From positions 310,001-374,000 of the forward strand of contig NZ_CP040078.1 in the NCBI RefSeq assembly GCF_005280735.1: a DNA stretch of 64,000 nucleotides, given 5' to 3'. The notes below the pieces were generated by a model. The model was not told the origin of the DNA. It was given only the letters and a program-made list of their open reading frames with translations, and did no database searches. The position numbers and the translations under genes were made by a program. Of this stretch, positions 15,848-24,529 are shown piece after piece (positions within the stretch are counted from its first letter, which is position 1; each line of letters starts with the position of its first letter). This stretch comes from Trinickia violacea. GTDB lineage: Bacteria; Pseudomonadota; Gammaproteobacteria; Burkholderiales; Burkholderiaceae.

Positions 15848-17953
15848 ATGATGGTTCTCTCAATAGGGTGCCGTATGCTCCGGAACGCCTTCAAACACCT
15901 GGTCCGCTTCGCTCCCAAAGCACGCGCGCTTTGCGTGCCGTGGCTTCTTCTTGCAACTCGCATCTGGTTCGGCCAGGTCGTGCTGGTGCATCAGATCATG
16001 GCCATGGCAGAAAGCAGTCAAGGCGGGGTAGCCGGCGCCGGATTACATGCTCCGTCCAGCGTGGAGGCAGCGCTGCACGGTATCGCGCCACTCCTGCTCA
16101 GCGCTGGCCTACTGACCCGGCCCATAGCGCTCGTGTTGCTCGCTGGTGGTTACGGATCAATCTCCCTCGGTCCGGGCGGCGCAACGCTGGTCTTGCTCGC
16201 GTGGCTGGTCGTGCTGGGTCCAGGACCGCTTTCCCTCGACGCGATGCTGGCGCGAGGCCTGGCGTGGGCGCCACTTGGCCCGGCACGACAGATCAGGAAA
16301 ATCTATGAGCAGGTCGAACGATATGTGTCACCCGTGCTCCTGCTCGTCTCGCGCGCAGGCCTGGCGGCATCGCTCAGTCTCGCTTCCGGATTGACGCCTT
16401 CCCTGTTCAGCCAAGCCGCTCATCACAGTCTGGCGACACTCTTCCTCTTCCCTTCATGGGTCGACGCAATCCTCGCATTCTGTATCGCTTTCGGCTGCAT
16501 GACGCGACCGGCGACGTTCATCTGTGCCGCCATGGTGCCACTCGCTGGCATAGCCATGTCCATGGACGAGCGGCTCGCAACGCTTCTTCTGCTACTGATG
16601 TTCGTAGTCACGGGGCCCGGCGTCATTTCGGTGGATCAATTGCTCGCCCGCTGGATGCTCGACAGCCCGGAGAGAGAAGAAAGCAGGCTGGATCAGTATC
16701 CACAGGTTGTAGTGGTAGGTGGTGGCTTTGGCGGGATCGAGACAGTTCGCGGTCTACGCAATTCGCGCTGCCGGATCACCCTCATCGATCAGCGGAATCA
16801 TCATCTGTTCCAGCCGCTGCTTTACCAGATCGCGACAGCAGCGTTGTCGCCCGGAGAAATCGCAACCCCGATCCGGAGCCTCTTTCGCGGACAGCGAAAC
16901 GTCCAGGTACGTCTGGGGACCGTCACAGGCGTCGACACCGCGACCCGCGAAGTGCTAATCGGCGCGGCCAGGGTGAAATTCGACTATCTCGTACTGGCAA
17001 CTGGCGCGCGTCACAGTTACTTCGGCAACGATCACTGGGCACCGTACGCGCCCGGGCTGAAGAGCATAGGGGACGCAACTTCAATAAGGAGCCGTCTGCT
17101 GCGTGCATTCGAAGAGGCGGAAACGGCTGAGGACGAAGCAGCCCGTGCCGCGTGGCTTACGTTCATCATCGTCGGGGGAGGACCGACTGGCATCGAACTG
17201 GCCGGCGCCATCGCGGAACTGGCGCATCACGGCATGGACCAGGAATATCACACATTCGATCCGTCGACATCGCGTGTCATTCTGGTTCATGCCGGGTCCC
17301 GCATTCTGCCGACTTTTCCCCCTTCCCTTTCTGCTGCCGCAGAACATTCCCTTCGCAAGCTGGGTGTCACTGTCTATCTCGATACCAGGGTGCTGGGCGT
17401 GGATCAGAATGGCGCCGATCTCGGTAAAGATCGAATTGCATCCCGCACGATCCTGTGGGCTGCTGGGGTAGCGGCGTCTCCGGTTGCCAAATGGCTAAAC
17501 CAGCCGGAGGACGCATCCGGACGAGTCAGGGTGAACGACGACCTCTCTGTTCCGGCAGTTGAAGGCGTCTATGCAATTGGCGATGCTGCTTCGAGTCTGG
17601 GCTGGAAAGGAGCGGCGGTACCGGGGTTGGCCCCGGCCGCCAAACAGCAGGGAAAATATACCGCGCGAGTGATCGACGCGCAGCTTGCGGGTCACCGTCG
17701 GCCCCCACCCTTTCGCTACAGGCATTTCGGAAGCCTGGCAACAATCGGGCGTCAGGCGGCTGTGGCGGAAATCGGCCCCATCCGCATGTGGGGTGCGCCA
17801 GCGTGGTGGTTTTGGGGTGCCGCACATATCGCATTCCTCACCGGAGGGCCAAACAGGGCGAAGGTCATGCTGGATTGGCTCTGGGCGTATGTCACTTATC
17901 GACGCAGCACGAGACTCATTACCGATCCGGCTTCGGACAGGCAATCGGATTGA
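15848..17953 (+). CDS. DoxX-DoxX-NDH-2 fusion: membrane FAD-dependent NAD(P)H dehydrogenase
   Basis: A 701-residue protein. About residues 30-140 and 160-270 are two DoxX-like membrane units, the second ending GPGVISVDQLLARW. From about residue 286 it is a type II NADH:quinone dehydrogenase with the FAD motif VVVGGGFGGIETV, the NAD motif IIVGGGPTGIELAG and GVYAIGDAAS near the end. The usual NDH-2 is about 430 residues without DoxX. The start could be ATG 15848, 15851 or 15875. Position after the buf operon suggests redox support of metal defence; this is inference. Confidence 0.85.
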   Translation: MMVLSIGCRMLRNAFKHLVRFAPKARALCVPWLLLATRIWFGQVVLVHQIMAMAESSQGGVAGAGLHAPSSVEAALHGIAPLLLSAGLLTRPIALVLLAGGYGSISLGPGGATLVLLAWLVVLGPGPLSLDAMLARGLAWAPLGPARQIRKIYEQVERYVSPVLLLVSRAGLAASLSLASGLTPSLFSQAAHHSLATLFLFPSWVDAILAFCIAFGCMTRPATFICAAMVPLAGIAMSMDERLATLLLLLMFVVTGPGVISVDQLLARWMLDSPEREESRLDQYPQVVVVGGGFGGIETVRGLRNSRCRITLIDQRNHHLFQPLLYQIATAALSPGEIATPIRSLFRGQRNVQVRLGTVTGVDTATREVLIGAARVKFDYLVLATGARHSYFGNDHWAPYAPGLKSIGDATSIRSRLLRAFEEAETAEDEAARAAWLTFIIVGGGPTGIELAGAIAELAHHGMDQEYHTFDPSTSRVILVHAGSRILPTFPPSLSAAAEHSLRKLGVTVYLDTRVLGVDQNGADLGKDRIASRTILWAAGVAASPVAKWLNQPEDASGRVRVNDDLSVPAVEGVYAIGDAASSLGWKGAAVPGLAPAAKQQGKYTARVIDAQLAGHRRPPPFRYRHFGSLATIGRQAAVAEIGPIRMWGAPAWWFWGAAHIAFLTGGPNRAKVMLDWLWAYVTYRRSTRLITDPASDRQSD

Positions 17954-18006
17954 TTATCCGCGGCGCGAAAACCTGTACTGACTCTGCGCGCAGTGCCGCC
18001 TGCTGA

Positions 18007-18186
18007 AGCGCGGGTATCGACCTCGTCGCGCCGATCCTGTTAACGCGTGCGGCGTTGCCGGCCCTGCGGGCGAGCGGCGATGCGATGATCGCGCTCAATC
18101 GCGACGACCCCTCGGCCATCGACGAGCGGTTCTTAAGCCTGAAGCCAGCCCTGGAAGAGGCCGTGAAAGACCATTCGGCGCTCTGA
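18007..18186 (+). pseudogene. Internally deleted SDR remnant
   Basis: Directly after an in-frame TGA, the frame encodes SAGIDLVAPILLTRAALPAL, typical of the region after NNAG in SDRs, then jumps at about 18090 to the C-terminal stretch NRDDPSAIDERFLSLKPALE ending DHSAL. The catalytic Ser, Tyr and Lys region is missing. The tail closely resembles that of the fusion remnant at 7809-7900. No start codon or ribosome binding site is evident. Confidence 0.72.
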
Positions 18187-18201
18187 GCGAATTTCCGCGT
18201 T

Positions 18202-19866
18202 TTATTTTCCCAGTCGGAGCTTGCGCACGACGCTCGACTGGCTGAGTCCCAGCGCTCGAGCGACTTCTCGCGTATTGCCGTGCTTGCGCATCGCGTCCTC
18301 GATCAACCGTCGCTCGAACCGCTCGACTCTCTGACGGAACGTGCTCGGCTCTTCGTCGAGTAGTTCGCCAGGCAACACACCATCGAGAAACTCCGGCCCG
18401 ATCAAGTCGCCTTCGCTCGTCACGATCGCCCGCTCCACAACATTCCTCAGCTCCCGAACGTTGCCGAGCCAATCATGGGCGAGCATCAGCGCGATCGCCT
18501 GCTCGGAAAACGTCCGTGTGAGGCCGTAGCGTGCGTTGAACTCACTAGCGAATTGCAGCACGAGAGGTGCGATGTCATCCTTGCGCGCAGCTAGCGGTGG
18601 CACAGCGATCGGTACGACGTTGAGTCGATAAAAGAGGTCATCGCGAAACGCGCGTTCGGCCACCATCGACTTCAGATCACGGTTCGTCGCGGCGATCACG
18701 CGAACGTCGACCGATATCGGCTGAGTCCCTCCTAGCCGAACGATGACCCGGTCCTGGAGCACTTGGAGGAGCTTCACCTGCAAATCGAGCGGAAGATCGC
18801 CGATTTCGTCGAGAAACAGCGTGCCGCGATGCGCAAGCTCGATCAGTCCGGATTTGCCCTGCTTTTGGGCCCCTGTGAATGCACCCGGCTCGTACCCGAA
18901 CAACTCCGATTCGAGCAAATCACGCGGAAGCGCGCCGCAATTGATCTTGATCAGTGGACCATTTGCGCGTGGACTTTCTCGATGAATGAGACGCGCAATC
19001 ACATCTTTGCCGACCCCGGAGTGCCCCGTTATCAGCACCGTCGCATCGACCTTCGCTACACGCGCGGCAAGGCTCGCGATGCGCTGCATCGGCTCGCTAT
19101 GCAGAACGAGACCGTCGACCTTGAGATTCTGCAACCGCAATGCCTCGATCTCGGCGTCGACGCGCTGCAAATCCGCCTTCGCCTGCGCAAGTGCATCCTG
19201 CAACTGCAGCAACTCGGTCGTATCGCGGGAATTGATGACAACCTTGCGCACTTTGCCGACAGCGTCGAACAGCGGAATGCCGGTGACCATGATGGTCTTG
19301 CCCGTGTGCGTGCGCTGCGTCGTGGAAATGCGCTGTCCCGTACGCGCGACCTGCTGTGCGATCACCGGGCGGATCAGTCCTTTTTGCTCGAATTCGGACA
19401 CATGCCGGCCGATCATATCCGCAGCCTTCAGGTCGTAGTTCCGCTCGCAGCCTTCGTTGACCATCAAGGTCACGCCACTACCGTCGGCGACGAAGATACC
19501 GTCGAATGAGTGACGAAAGATCTCCTCGAGGTCGAAGCAGAGCTGGCGCAATCTCGCCAACTCGGGAAACAGCGTCGCGCAATCATGCTCCGGCATCAGC
19601 AGCATCACCGTCGCCTCGGGTGATGAATGTACGCCAGGAAAGTAGTTCTCGCCGCCGAGAAAGAAAGTCGAGGGAATGGAGCGCGGCTCGCTGGCATGGG
19701 TCCGCGCGAGTTCGATAAACACCGCGCGAATCTCCTCGGGGTGCCGATCGTCACGCGAAATGCCGCCGCGAATCACGGCGTTTTGCCACTCGATGTCCGT
19801 CCCGTTAAGCAGAACAATGCCGACAGGAAGTTCGTCCAATGTCTCCAGTAAATTGTTCTGATTCAT
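18202..19866 (-). CDS. Sigma54-dependent activator with PAS domain (haloacid-type regulator)
   Basis: A 554-residue enhancer-binding protein. A PAS sensor domain lies near residues 85-200, followed by a coiled linker, an AAA+ domain with Walker A GHSGVGKD, the sigma54 loop GAFTGA and Walker B GTLFLDEIGD, and a C-terminal TyrR-like helix-turn-helix (EVARALGLSQSSVVRKL). ATG 19866 is chosen over GTG 19902 because of its GAGGAT site. It is divergent from a symporter-dehalogenase operon that has a -24/-12 promoter, so it probably activates that operon, as DehR does for haloacid genes in Pseudomonas. Confidence 0.9.
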   Translation of the reverse strand: MNQNNLLETLDELPVGIVLLNGTDIEWQNAVIRGGISRDDRHPEEIRAVFIELARTHASEPRSIPSTFFLGGENYFPGVHSSPEATVMLLMPEHDCATLFPELARLRQLCFDLEEIFRHSFDGIFVADGSGVTLMVNEGCERNYDLKAADMIGRHVSEFEQKGLIRPVIAQQVARTGQRISTTQRTHTGKTIMVTGIPLFDAVGKVRKVVINSRDTTELLQLQDALAQAKADLQRVDAEIEALRLQNLKVDGLVLHSEPMQRIASLAARVAKVDATVLITGHSGVGKDVIARLIHRESPRANGPLIKINCGALPRDLLESELFGYEPGAFTGAQKQGKSGLIELAHRGTLFLDEIGDLPLDLQVKLLQVLQDRVIVRLGGTQPISVDVRVIAATNRDLKSMVAERAFRDDLFYRLNVVPIAVPPLAARKDDIAPLVLQFASEFNARYGLTRTFSEQAIALMLAHDWLGNVRELRNVVERAIVTSEGDLIGPEFLDGVLPGELLDEEPSTFRQRVERFERRLIEDAMRKHGNTREVARALGLSQSSVVRKLRLGK

Positions 19867-20115
19867 GACTCGTCCATCCTCGAGAATATGGCGAGGATAC
19901 ACCAGCGTTAACGTTGCATTCGTTTGGGGTTCTGAGGGTTATCTCGACTCGCTCGCCGAGTCAGAAATGAATCAGCCACCGTCAGGATCGGTTCGGCAGT
20001 CCACGTCACCGATCGAGTCGTAAGCCCACAATCGTGCGTCACGACCCACCCGATCGCGCCGCGATCCCTTGAGAATGCGGGGCCTCGATGGATGGAAGCA
20101 CATCCTGTCATTCGC

Positions 20116-20132
20116 TTGGCGCGGACCTTGCT
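20116..20132 (+). promoter_or_regulatory. Sigma54 (-24/-12) promoter of the DUF485-symporter-dehalogenase operon
   Basis: TTGGCGCGGACCTTGCT matches the RpoN consensus, with GG at 20118-20119 and GC at 20130-20131 separated by exactly 10 bases. Transcription would start near 20142, about 95 bases before the DUF485 ATG. The divergent gene encodes a sigma54 activator, which supports the call. The upstream activator sites were not identified. Confidence 0.75.
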
Positions 20133-20235
20133 CTTGGAGCACTCAAAGCAGATGGCCGGTTACACGGCATGCTCGGTCAAACGCGCTACCGCAAGTATGT
20201 ACAAAGCCCCAGTGCGGGCAAACAAGGAGACACGC

Positions 20236-20619
20236 ATGATTGAACTTTCGCAGCAACGGCGGTTGGCACAAGCGCAACCGCCCTCACCGCCCCACACGGG
20301 TGACGATGCCCTGCCCCGGGCCAATCCCGTGCACAGCGCCAGCTTCGAGAAACTCGTCGATATCAAAGTACGATTCGTCGCGCCTGTCCTTGGGCTCAGT
20401 TTCGTTTTCATTTTCGGCACGGCGTTGCTCTCGGGCTTCGATCGTCCATTGATGGCGGAGAAAGTGGCAGGCGCTTTCAATGTCGGATACCTGCTCATTG
20501 TGTTGATGTACTGCCTAAGTTGGGCTGCGGCAACTTGGTATGTCCATGTCGCCAACCGTCGATTCGACGCGCAAGCCGAACGAGCGATCCTGGAAGCCTG
20601 CGGGAAGGAGCAATCGTGA
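20236..20619 (+). CDS. DUF485 family membrane protein (YjcH-like)
   Basis: A 127-residue protein with two transmembrane helices (VLGLSFVFIFGTALL and VGYLLIVLMYCLSWAAATWY) of the DUF485 family, the small partner nearly always encoded before ActP-type symporters. AAGGAG lies before the ATG at 20236. The stop codon overlaps the GTG start of the symporter. It is probably an accessory subunit of the transporter. Confidence 0.87.
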   Translation: MIELSQQRRLAQAQPPSPPHTGDDALPRANPVHSASFEKLVDIKVRFVAPVLGLSFVFIFGTALLSGFDRPLMAEKVAGAFNVGYLLIVLMYCLSWAAATWYVHVANRRFDAQAERAILEACGKEQS

Positions 20620-22151
20620 AAGTGCTCACCGTCATCATCTTCCTGGTCATTCTGGCAGTCACAATGGCGATCACGTGGTGGGCCGCGAGACGCACGCGAA
20701 CCACGAGCGAGTTTTATGCGGCAGGCGGCAACCTTTCGGCCCGTGCCAACGGCTTTGCGTTGGCCGGAGATTGGATGAGCGCTGCGGCTTTTCTTGGATT
20801 CTCCGGCCTCGTCTCGCTGTACGGCATGGACGGCTCGCTCTACGCCGTCGCCGCGCTGGTGGCGTTTCTCGTCGTCTTGATGCTCGTGGCGGAGCCCGTT
20901 CGCAATACGGGACGGTTCACGTTTGGCGATGTCATCGACGAGCGGATGCGCAGCCGTCACGCGCGACTCGCAGCGGTGCTCGGCACAGTGGTCGTCAATC
21001 TTGCCTACATGGTCCCGCAAATGGCGGGGGCCGGCGCGTTGATCAAGCTGCTGCTCGGCGTCTCCTATGACGTCGCCGTTGTTCTTGTCGGCATCGGCAT
21101 GATCATCTATGTGCTGTTCGGAGGCATGATCGCGACCACCTGGGTGCAGATCGTGAAGGCTGTGCTGCTGTTGGCCGCGGCGATCGTCCTCGTCTTGATG
21201 CTGCTCGCCGCCGTGCACTTCGACCCGCTCTCGCTTTTTGCATCCGTCGAACACTTGTACGGTCCCGGTATGCTCACAGCAGGCGGCTATTTCAAGCATC
21301 CGCTCGATCCGCTGTCGCTGTTCCTGTCGTTCATGTTCGGCGTCGCCGGATTGCCGCACATCATGACGCGTTTCTACACCGTGCCGGATGCACGCGCGGC
21401 AAGAAAGTCCGTCCTGTGGCTGATGTTTCTCGCCGGCAGTTTCTTCCTCGTCACGACATTGATCGGATTCGCGTCGGCAACATTCGTCGGACAGGCGACG
21501 ATCCGCGCCGCCGACAAGGGCGGGAATCTCGCGCTGCCGCTGCTTGCCCAATACCTCGGGGGCGGACCGGGTACGTTCGGCGGACAGATCTTCCTCGCGT
21601 CGATCTGCGCCATCGCGTTCGCAGCCATCCTCGCAGTCGTGGCCGGTCTGACGCTCGCGTCGTCCGGAGCCATCGCGCATGATCTTTACGTGAACGTCAT
21701 ACGTTCAGGAAAGGTCTCCGAACACGAACAAGTTCGCGTCGCGAGGACTGCAACCCTCGTGGTTGGAGTGCTCGCTGTCCTCCTTGGGTTGCTGGCGCAA
21801 GGGATCAACGTGGGCGTGCTGGTGATCCTTGCGATCGCAGTCGCAGCCTCGTCCAATTTCCCGGTCATCCTGCTATCCATATTCTGGCGCCGCTTCAACA
21901 CCGCCGGCGTCATTGGAGGCGTCCTGGCCGGACTGGTTTCGTCGGTGGTCCTCGCATTCATCGGGCCCGCCATCATGAAGGGCCACGCCATTTTCCCCAT
22001 CGTGAACCCGACCGTCCTCAGCATGCCCATCGGCTTTCTGGGGGCGTGGCTCGGAACCTTGCTCGGCGGCCGGGATCCGGAAAACGAAGCACGGTTCGAT
22101 GCGTTCGTTTTCAAGACTCACACCGGTTTCAACCTCGGCGAGCGCCGCTGA
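20616..22151 (+). CDS. Sodium:solute symporter, ActP-like monocarboxylate (haloacid/acetate) permease
   Basis: A 511-residue SSS-family transporter with about 13 membrane spans, close to ActP in length and motifs (SEFYAAGGNLSARANGFALA near the N-terminus; ISRT-equivalent GLPHIMTRFYTVPDARAAR). ActP carries acetate and other short carboxylates. Because a haloacid dehalogenase follows after 72 bases, halogenated short acids such as chloroacetate or chloropropionate are the likely substrates here. The GTG start at 20616 couples it to DUF485. Confidence 0.85.
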   Translation: MKVLTVIIFLVILAVTMAITWWAARRTRTTSEFYAAGGNLSARANGFALAGDWMSAAAFLGFSGLVSLYGMDGSLYAVAALVAFLVVLMLVAEPVRNTGRFTFGDVIDERMRSRHARLAAVLGTVVVNLAYMVPQMAGAGALIKLLLGVSYDVAVVLVGIGMIIYVLFGGMIATTWVQIVKAVLLLAAAIVLVLMLLAAVHFDPLSLFASVEHLYGPGMLTAGGYFKHPLDPLSLFLSFMFGVAGLPHIMTRFYTVPDARAARKSVLWLMFLAGSFFLVTTLIGFASATFVGQATIRAADKGGNLALPLLAQYLGGGPGTFGGQIFLASICAIAFAAILAVVAGLTLASSGAIAHDLYVNVIRSGKVSEHEQVRVARTATLVVGVLAVLLGLLAQGINVGVLVILAIAVAASSNFPVILLSIFWRRFNTAGVIGGVLAGLVSSVVLAFIGPAIMKGHAIFPIVNPTVLSMPIGFLGAWLGTLLGGRDPENEARFDAFVFKTHTGFNLGERR

Positions 22152-22223
22152 TCGGCAGTCGCGACGTCTTTCATTGCAACGCGGCCTTTTGGCCGACCAC
22201 ACCTACTCTTCTGGAGAAATCAG

Positions 22224-22910
22224 ATGAAGCACATCGAGGGTATCGTTTTCGATCTTTACGGAACGCTGTACGACGTTCATTCCGTTGCGGGACGCTGCAG
22301 CGAATACTTTCCCGGGCGCGGACTGGAAATCAGCTTGATATGGCGGCAAAAGCAGCTCGAATACACGTGGCTGCGCAGCTTGATGGGGCACTACCTTTCC
22401 TTCGAGGAAGCAACCGAGCATGCGTTGCTCTATACGTGCAAGCATTTGAAGCTGCCGCTGAATGACGAAGCACGGCGAACGCTCTGCGACGCATATCTGA
22501 AGATCCAACCCTTCCCCGAGGTGCATGCCGCGCTCGCCGAACTCCAGTCGATGGGTCTGCCGCTCGCGATTCTCTCGAACGGATCCGTGAATTCGATCCG
22601 AAACGTGGTCGGCCATTCGGGATTGACATCGCGCTTCGCGCATCTCATCAGCGTGGAGACCGTCGAAGTCTTCAAGCCGCACCCGAATGTCTACCACTTG
22701 GCGGAAAAGGCGTTCGATCTGCACCGCTCGCAAATCCTGTTCGTCTCCTCGAACGCATGGGATGCATCAGGTGCACGACATTTCGGCTTTCCAGTCTGCT
22801 GGATCAACCGCACAGGCAATACGTTCGATGAACTTGGCCAAACGCCGGATCACGTCATCAACAGTCTCGATCAGTTGCCGCGCTTGTTGAAGCAGACGCA
22901 CACCGCGTGA
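22224..22910 (+). CDS. (S)-2-haloacid dehalogenase, type II (HAD superfamily)
   Basis: A 228-residue HAD hydrolase. The nucleophile Asp10 lies in FDLYGTLYDVHS; motif II is LAILSNGS, the Lys is in KPHPNVYHLAEK, and the type II-specific SSNAWDASGARHFGFPVCW segment binds the substrate. It hydrolyses L-2-haloacids to D-2-hydroxyacids with release of halide. It is the third gene of the sigma54-controlled operon after the permease, giving an uptake-plus-dehalogenation unit. CTGGAG precedes the ATG. Confidence 0.9.
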   Translation: MKHIEGIVFDLYGTLYDVHSVAGRCSEYFPGRGLEISLIWRQKQLEYTWLRSLMGHYLSFEEATEHALLYTCKHLKLPLNDEARRTLCDAYLKIQPFPEVHAALAELQSMGLPLAILSNGSVNSIRNVVGHSGLTSRFAHLISVETVEVFKPHPNVYHLAEKAFDLHRSQILFVSSNAWDASGARHFGFPVCWINRTGNTFDELGQTPDHVINSLDQLPRLLKQTHTA

Positions 22911-23090
22911 TCCACAACCGCGCGGTTTGCCCCCGCGCGGCCGAATCTCGTCTTGCGATGACGGACGACGTCGGCCGGTGTTTCCGGCCTCCGCCCGAGC
23001 GCAGCAATAAAATTTTCGCTGCGTGTGTCATATCGGCTCCGCTCGTTCGACAAACGGACTGTAACGACGATCCACAATCGGGAGACTGTC

Positions 23091-23918
23091 ATGCAACTGT
23101 TGGCTAATCGATCGACTGGCAAACGGCTGGCGCGGTGTTGCGCACTATTTGTCACGCTGGCGGTGAGTGGATTGGCACAGGCGGCTACTGCCATTTGCAC
23201 GGCACACAGCCCCGCGCACCGAGTCGCGCTGGTCGAGTTGTACAGCAGCGAAGGCTGCGACGACTGTCCGCCCGCGGACCATTGGCTCAGCCAGTGGAAA
23301 GCCGGCGGGCAGTCGACAGGCATCGTGCCGCTCGCGCTGCATGTGGACTACTGGGACGGCCTCGGTTGGAAGGACCGCTTCGCGAATCATGCGTTCACGG
23401 AGCGTCAGCAGCGTTTGGCCAACATCGCAAGCAGCCCCACTGTCTACACGCCTGAAGTATTCGTGTCGGGGAAGGAGCTGCGCAGCTGGTCGGACGCTGC
23501 GAGCTTCGCAAGCCGCGTCGAGGCCGTCGACGCCGAGCCGGCACCGGCCGACATCGAACTCAGTCTGGCCCCGGCGCAGACCAGCGCACCAGGGAACTAC
23601 GACCTTGATGCGCGCTTTCAGTCGCGTGTGAAAGAAGTCGGACCCTTGAATGCCTATGTCGCGGTCTACGAGAACGGGCTGACTTCACATGTGCTGGCCG
23701 GTGAAAACGGAGGCGCGACCTTGCACCATGAACGCGTGGTGCGGCAATGGATCGGGCCGGTATCGCTCGCCGGCGGCGCCGCGCACATTCGCCAGGTGGT
23801 CGCAATCGGAACACCTGGAGCCGCGCTGCCGGCGAATCAGTACGGTGTTGCCGCGTTCGTCGAAAGCGGCAATACCGGCGAGGTCCTGCAAGCGGCTGAC
23901 CTCACGTCGTGTCAATGA
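23091..23918 (+). CDS. DUF1223 secreted thioredoxin-like protein
   Basis: A 275-residue protein with a signal peptide ending near GLAQA. The conserved VALVELYSSEGCDDCPPAD motif (CxxC) and the HVDYWDGLGWKDRFA block identify DUF1223, a periplasmic thioredoxin-fold family of unproven function. ATG 23091 follows GGGAGA. The last codons overlap the start of the small gene at 23915. Confidence 0.87.
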   Translation: MQLLANRSTGKRLARCCALFVTLAVSGLAQAATAICTAHSPAHRVALVELYSSEGCDDCPPADHWLSQWKAGGQSTGIVPLALHVDYWDGLGWKDRFANHAFTERQQRLANIASSPTVYTPEVFVSGKELRSWSDAASFASRVEAVDAEPAPADIELSLAPAQTSAPGNYDLDARFQSRVKEVGPLNAYVAVYENGLTSHVLAGENGGATLHHERVVRQWIGPVSLAGGAAHIRQVVAIGTPGAALPANQYGVAAFVESGNTGEVLQAADLTSCQ

Positions 23919-24127
23919 TGAGGTCGCTGCTAAGTCACCATGAGATCGCCATTCTGTTTCTACTGCTTGATGCGCCCAACCAGGTGCCGCCTGGCGATCC
24001 CGATGCGATCGCTCTTCAAGAAGCCAGCCTCGTCGAAATCGTCCCTACGGCTTTCGACGAGGGCGGATTTCGGCTAACGCCGGCCGGGGCGGAGCTACTC
24101 CGTCGTCTAGGCATGACCGCGGGTTGA
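23915..24127 (+). CDS. Small hypothetical protein overlapping the DUF1223 gene
   Basis: A 70-residue protein starting at an ATGA overlap with the DUF1223 stop, beginning MMRSLLSHHEIAILFLLLDA. It has one hydrophobic helix, then a polar segment ending GFRLTPAGAELLRRLG, which resembles a winged-helix wing and recognition end. I recognise no named family. Translational coupling suggests it is a real gene. Confidence 0.5.
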   Translation: MMRSLLSHHEIAILFLLLDAPNQVPPGDPDAIALQEASLVEIVPTAFDEGGFRLTPAGAELLRRLGMTAG

Positions 24128-24473
24128 AATCCAAATTGGTTCGTGCCGCAATCAGCGATCGCGGATGTGGAAGTCGGTACGGGTCGAGAGCAGCAACACG
24201 TGAGGTGGCCGTCGAGGGATGGGTCCGGGCGTAGATATATGTTTGCTATCGCGAGCATCGAACCACATCCAGGCACGCTCATGCGGGTTACCGAAAACCG
24301 GGAGTCCACGTGGCATTTCAGGGCGCGAAGCTCGTGATGGGCGTATGCAATGCTGAGCGCGCGGAGACGCCCCGCAGGCGAGAGATGCCGTGATCCTGTC
24401 TGGCTTAGGGCAATGCGCTGATTTCAAGGATTACAGCTTCATATCGACCTGAACTGGCCCCATACCAATTTAC
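24128..24473. other. Intergenic region without a recognised gene
   Basis: I see no supported gene here. The stretch separates the DUF1223 unit from the 2-aminobenzoate operon. Short open frames inside have no ribosome binding site or recognisable product. The promoter of the next operon lies at its right edge. Confidence 0.4.
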
Positions 24474-24502
24474 TTGACACCTAAAATATCTACGACTAAA
24501 TT
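24474..24502 (+). promoter_or_regulatory. Sigma70-type promoter of the 2-aminobenzoate operon
   Basis: A perfect -35 TTGACA at 24474-24479, a 17-base spacer and TAAATT at 24497-24502, 28 bases before the ATG of the first gene. The region is strikingly AT-rich. AATTTA at 24468-24473 and TAAATT form a dyad around the promoter, a possible site for the MarR regulator encoded in the operon. Confidence 0.65.
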
Positions 24503-24529
24503 AAACCCAACACCACGCGAGGAGCGAGC

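Noticed and set aside
20160..21680. A 506-codon open frame opposite DUF485 and the symporter
   Set aside because: It crosses two genes and their junction and is dominated by charged residues without a fold signature.
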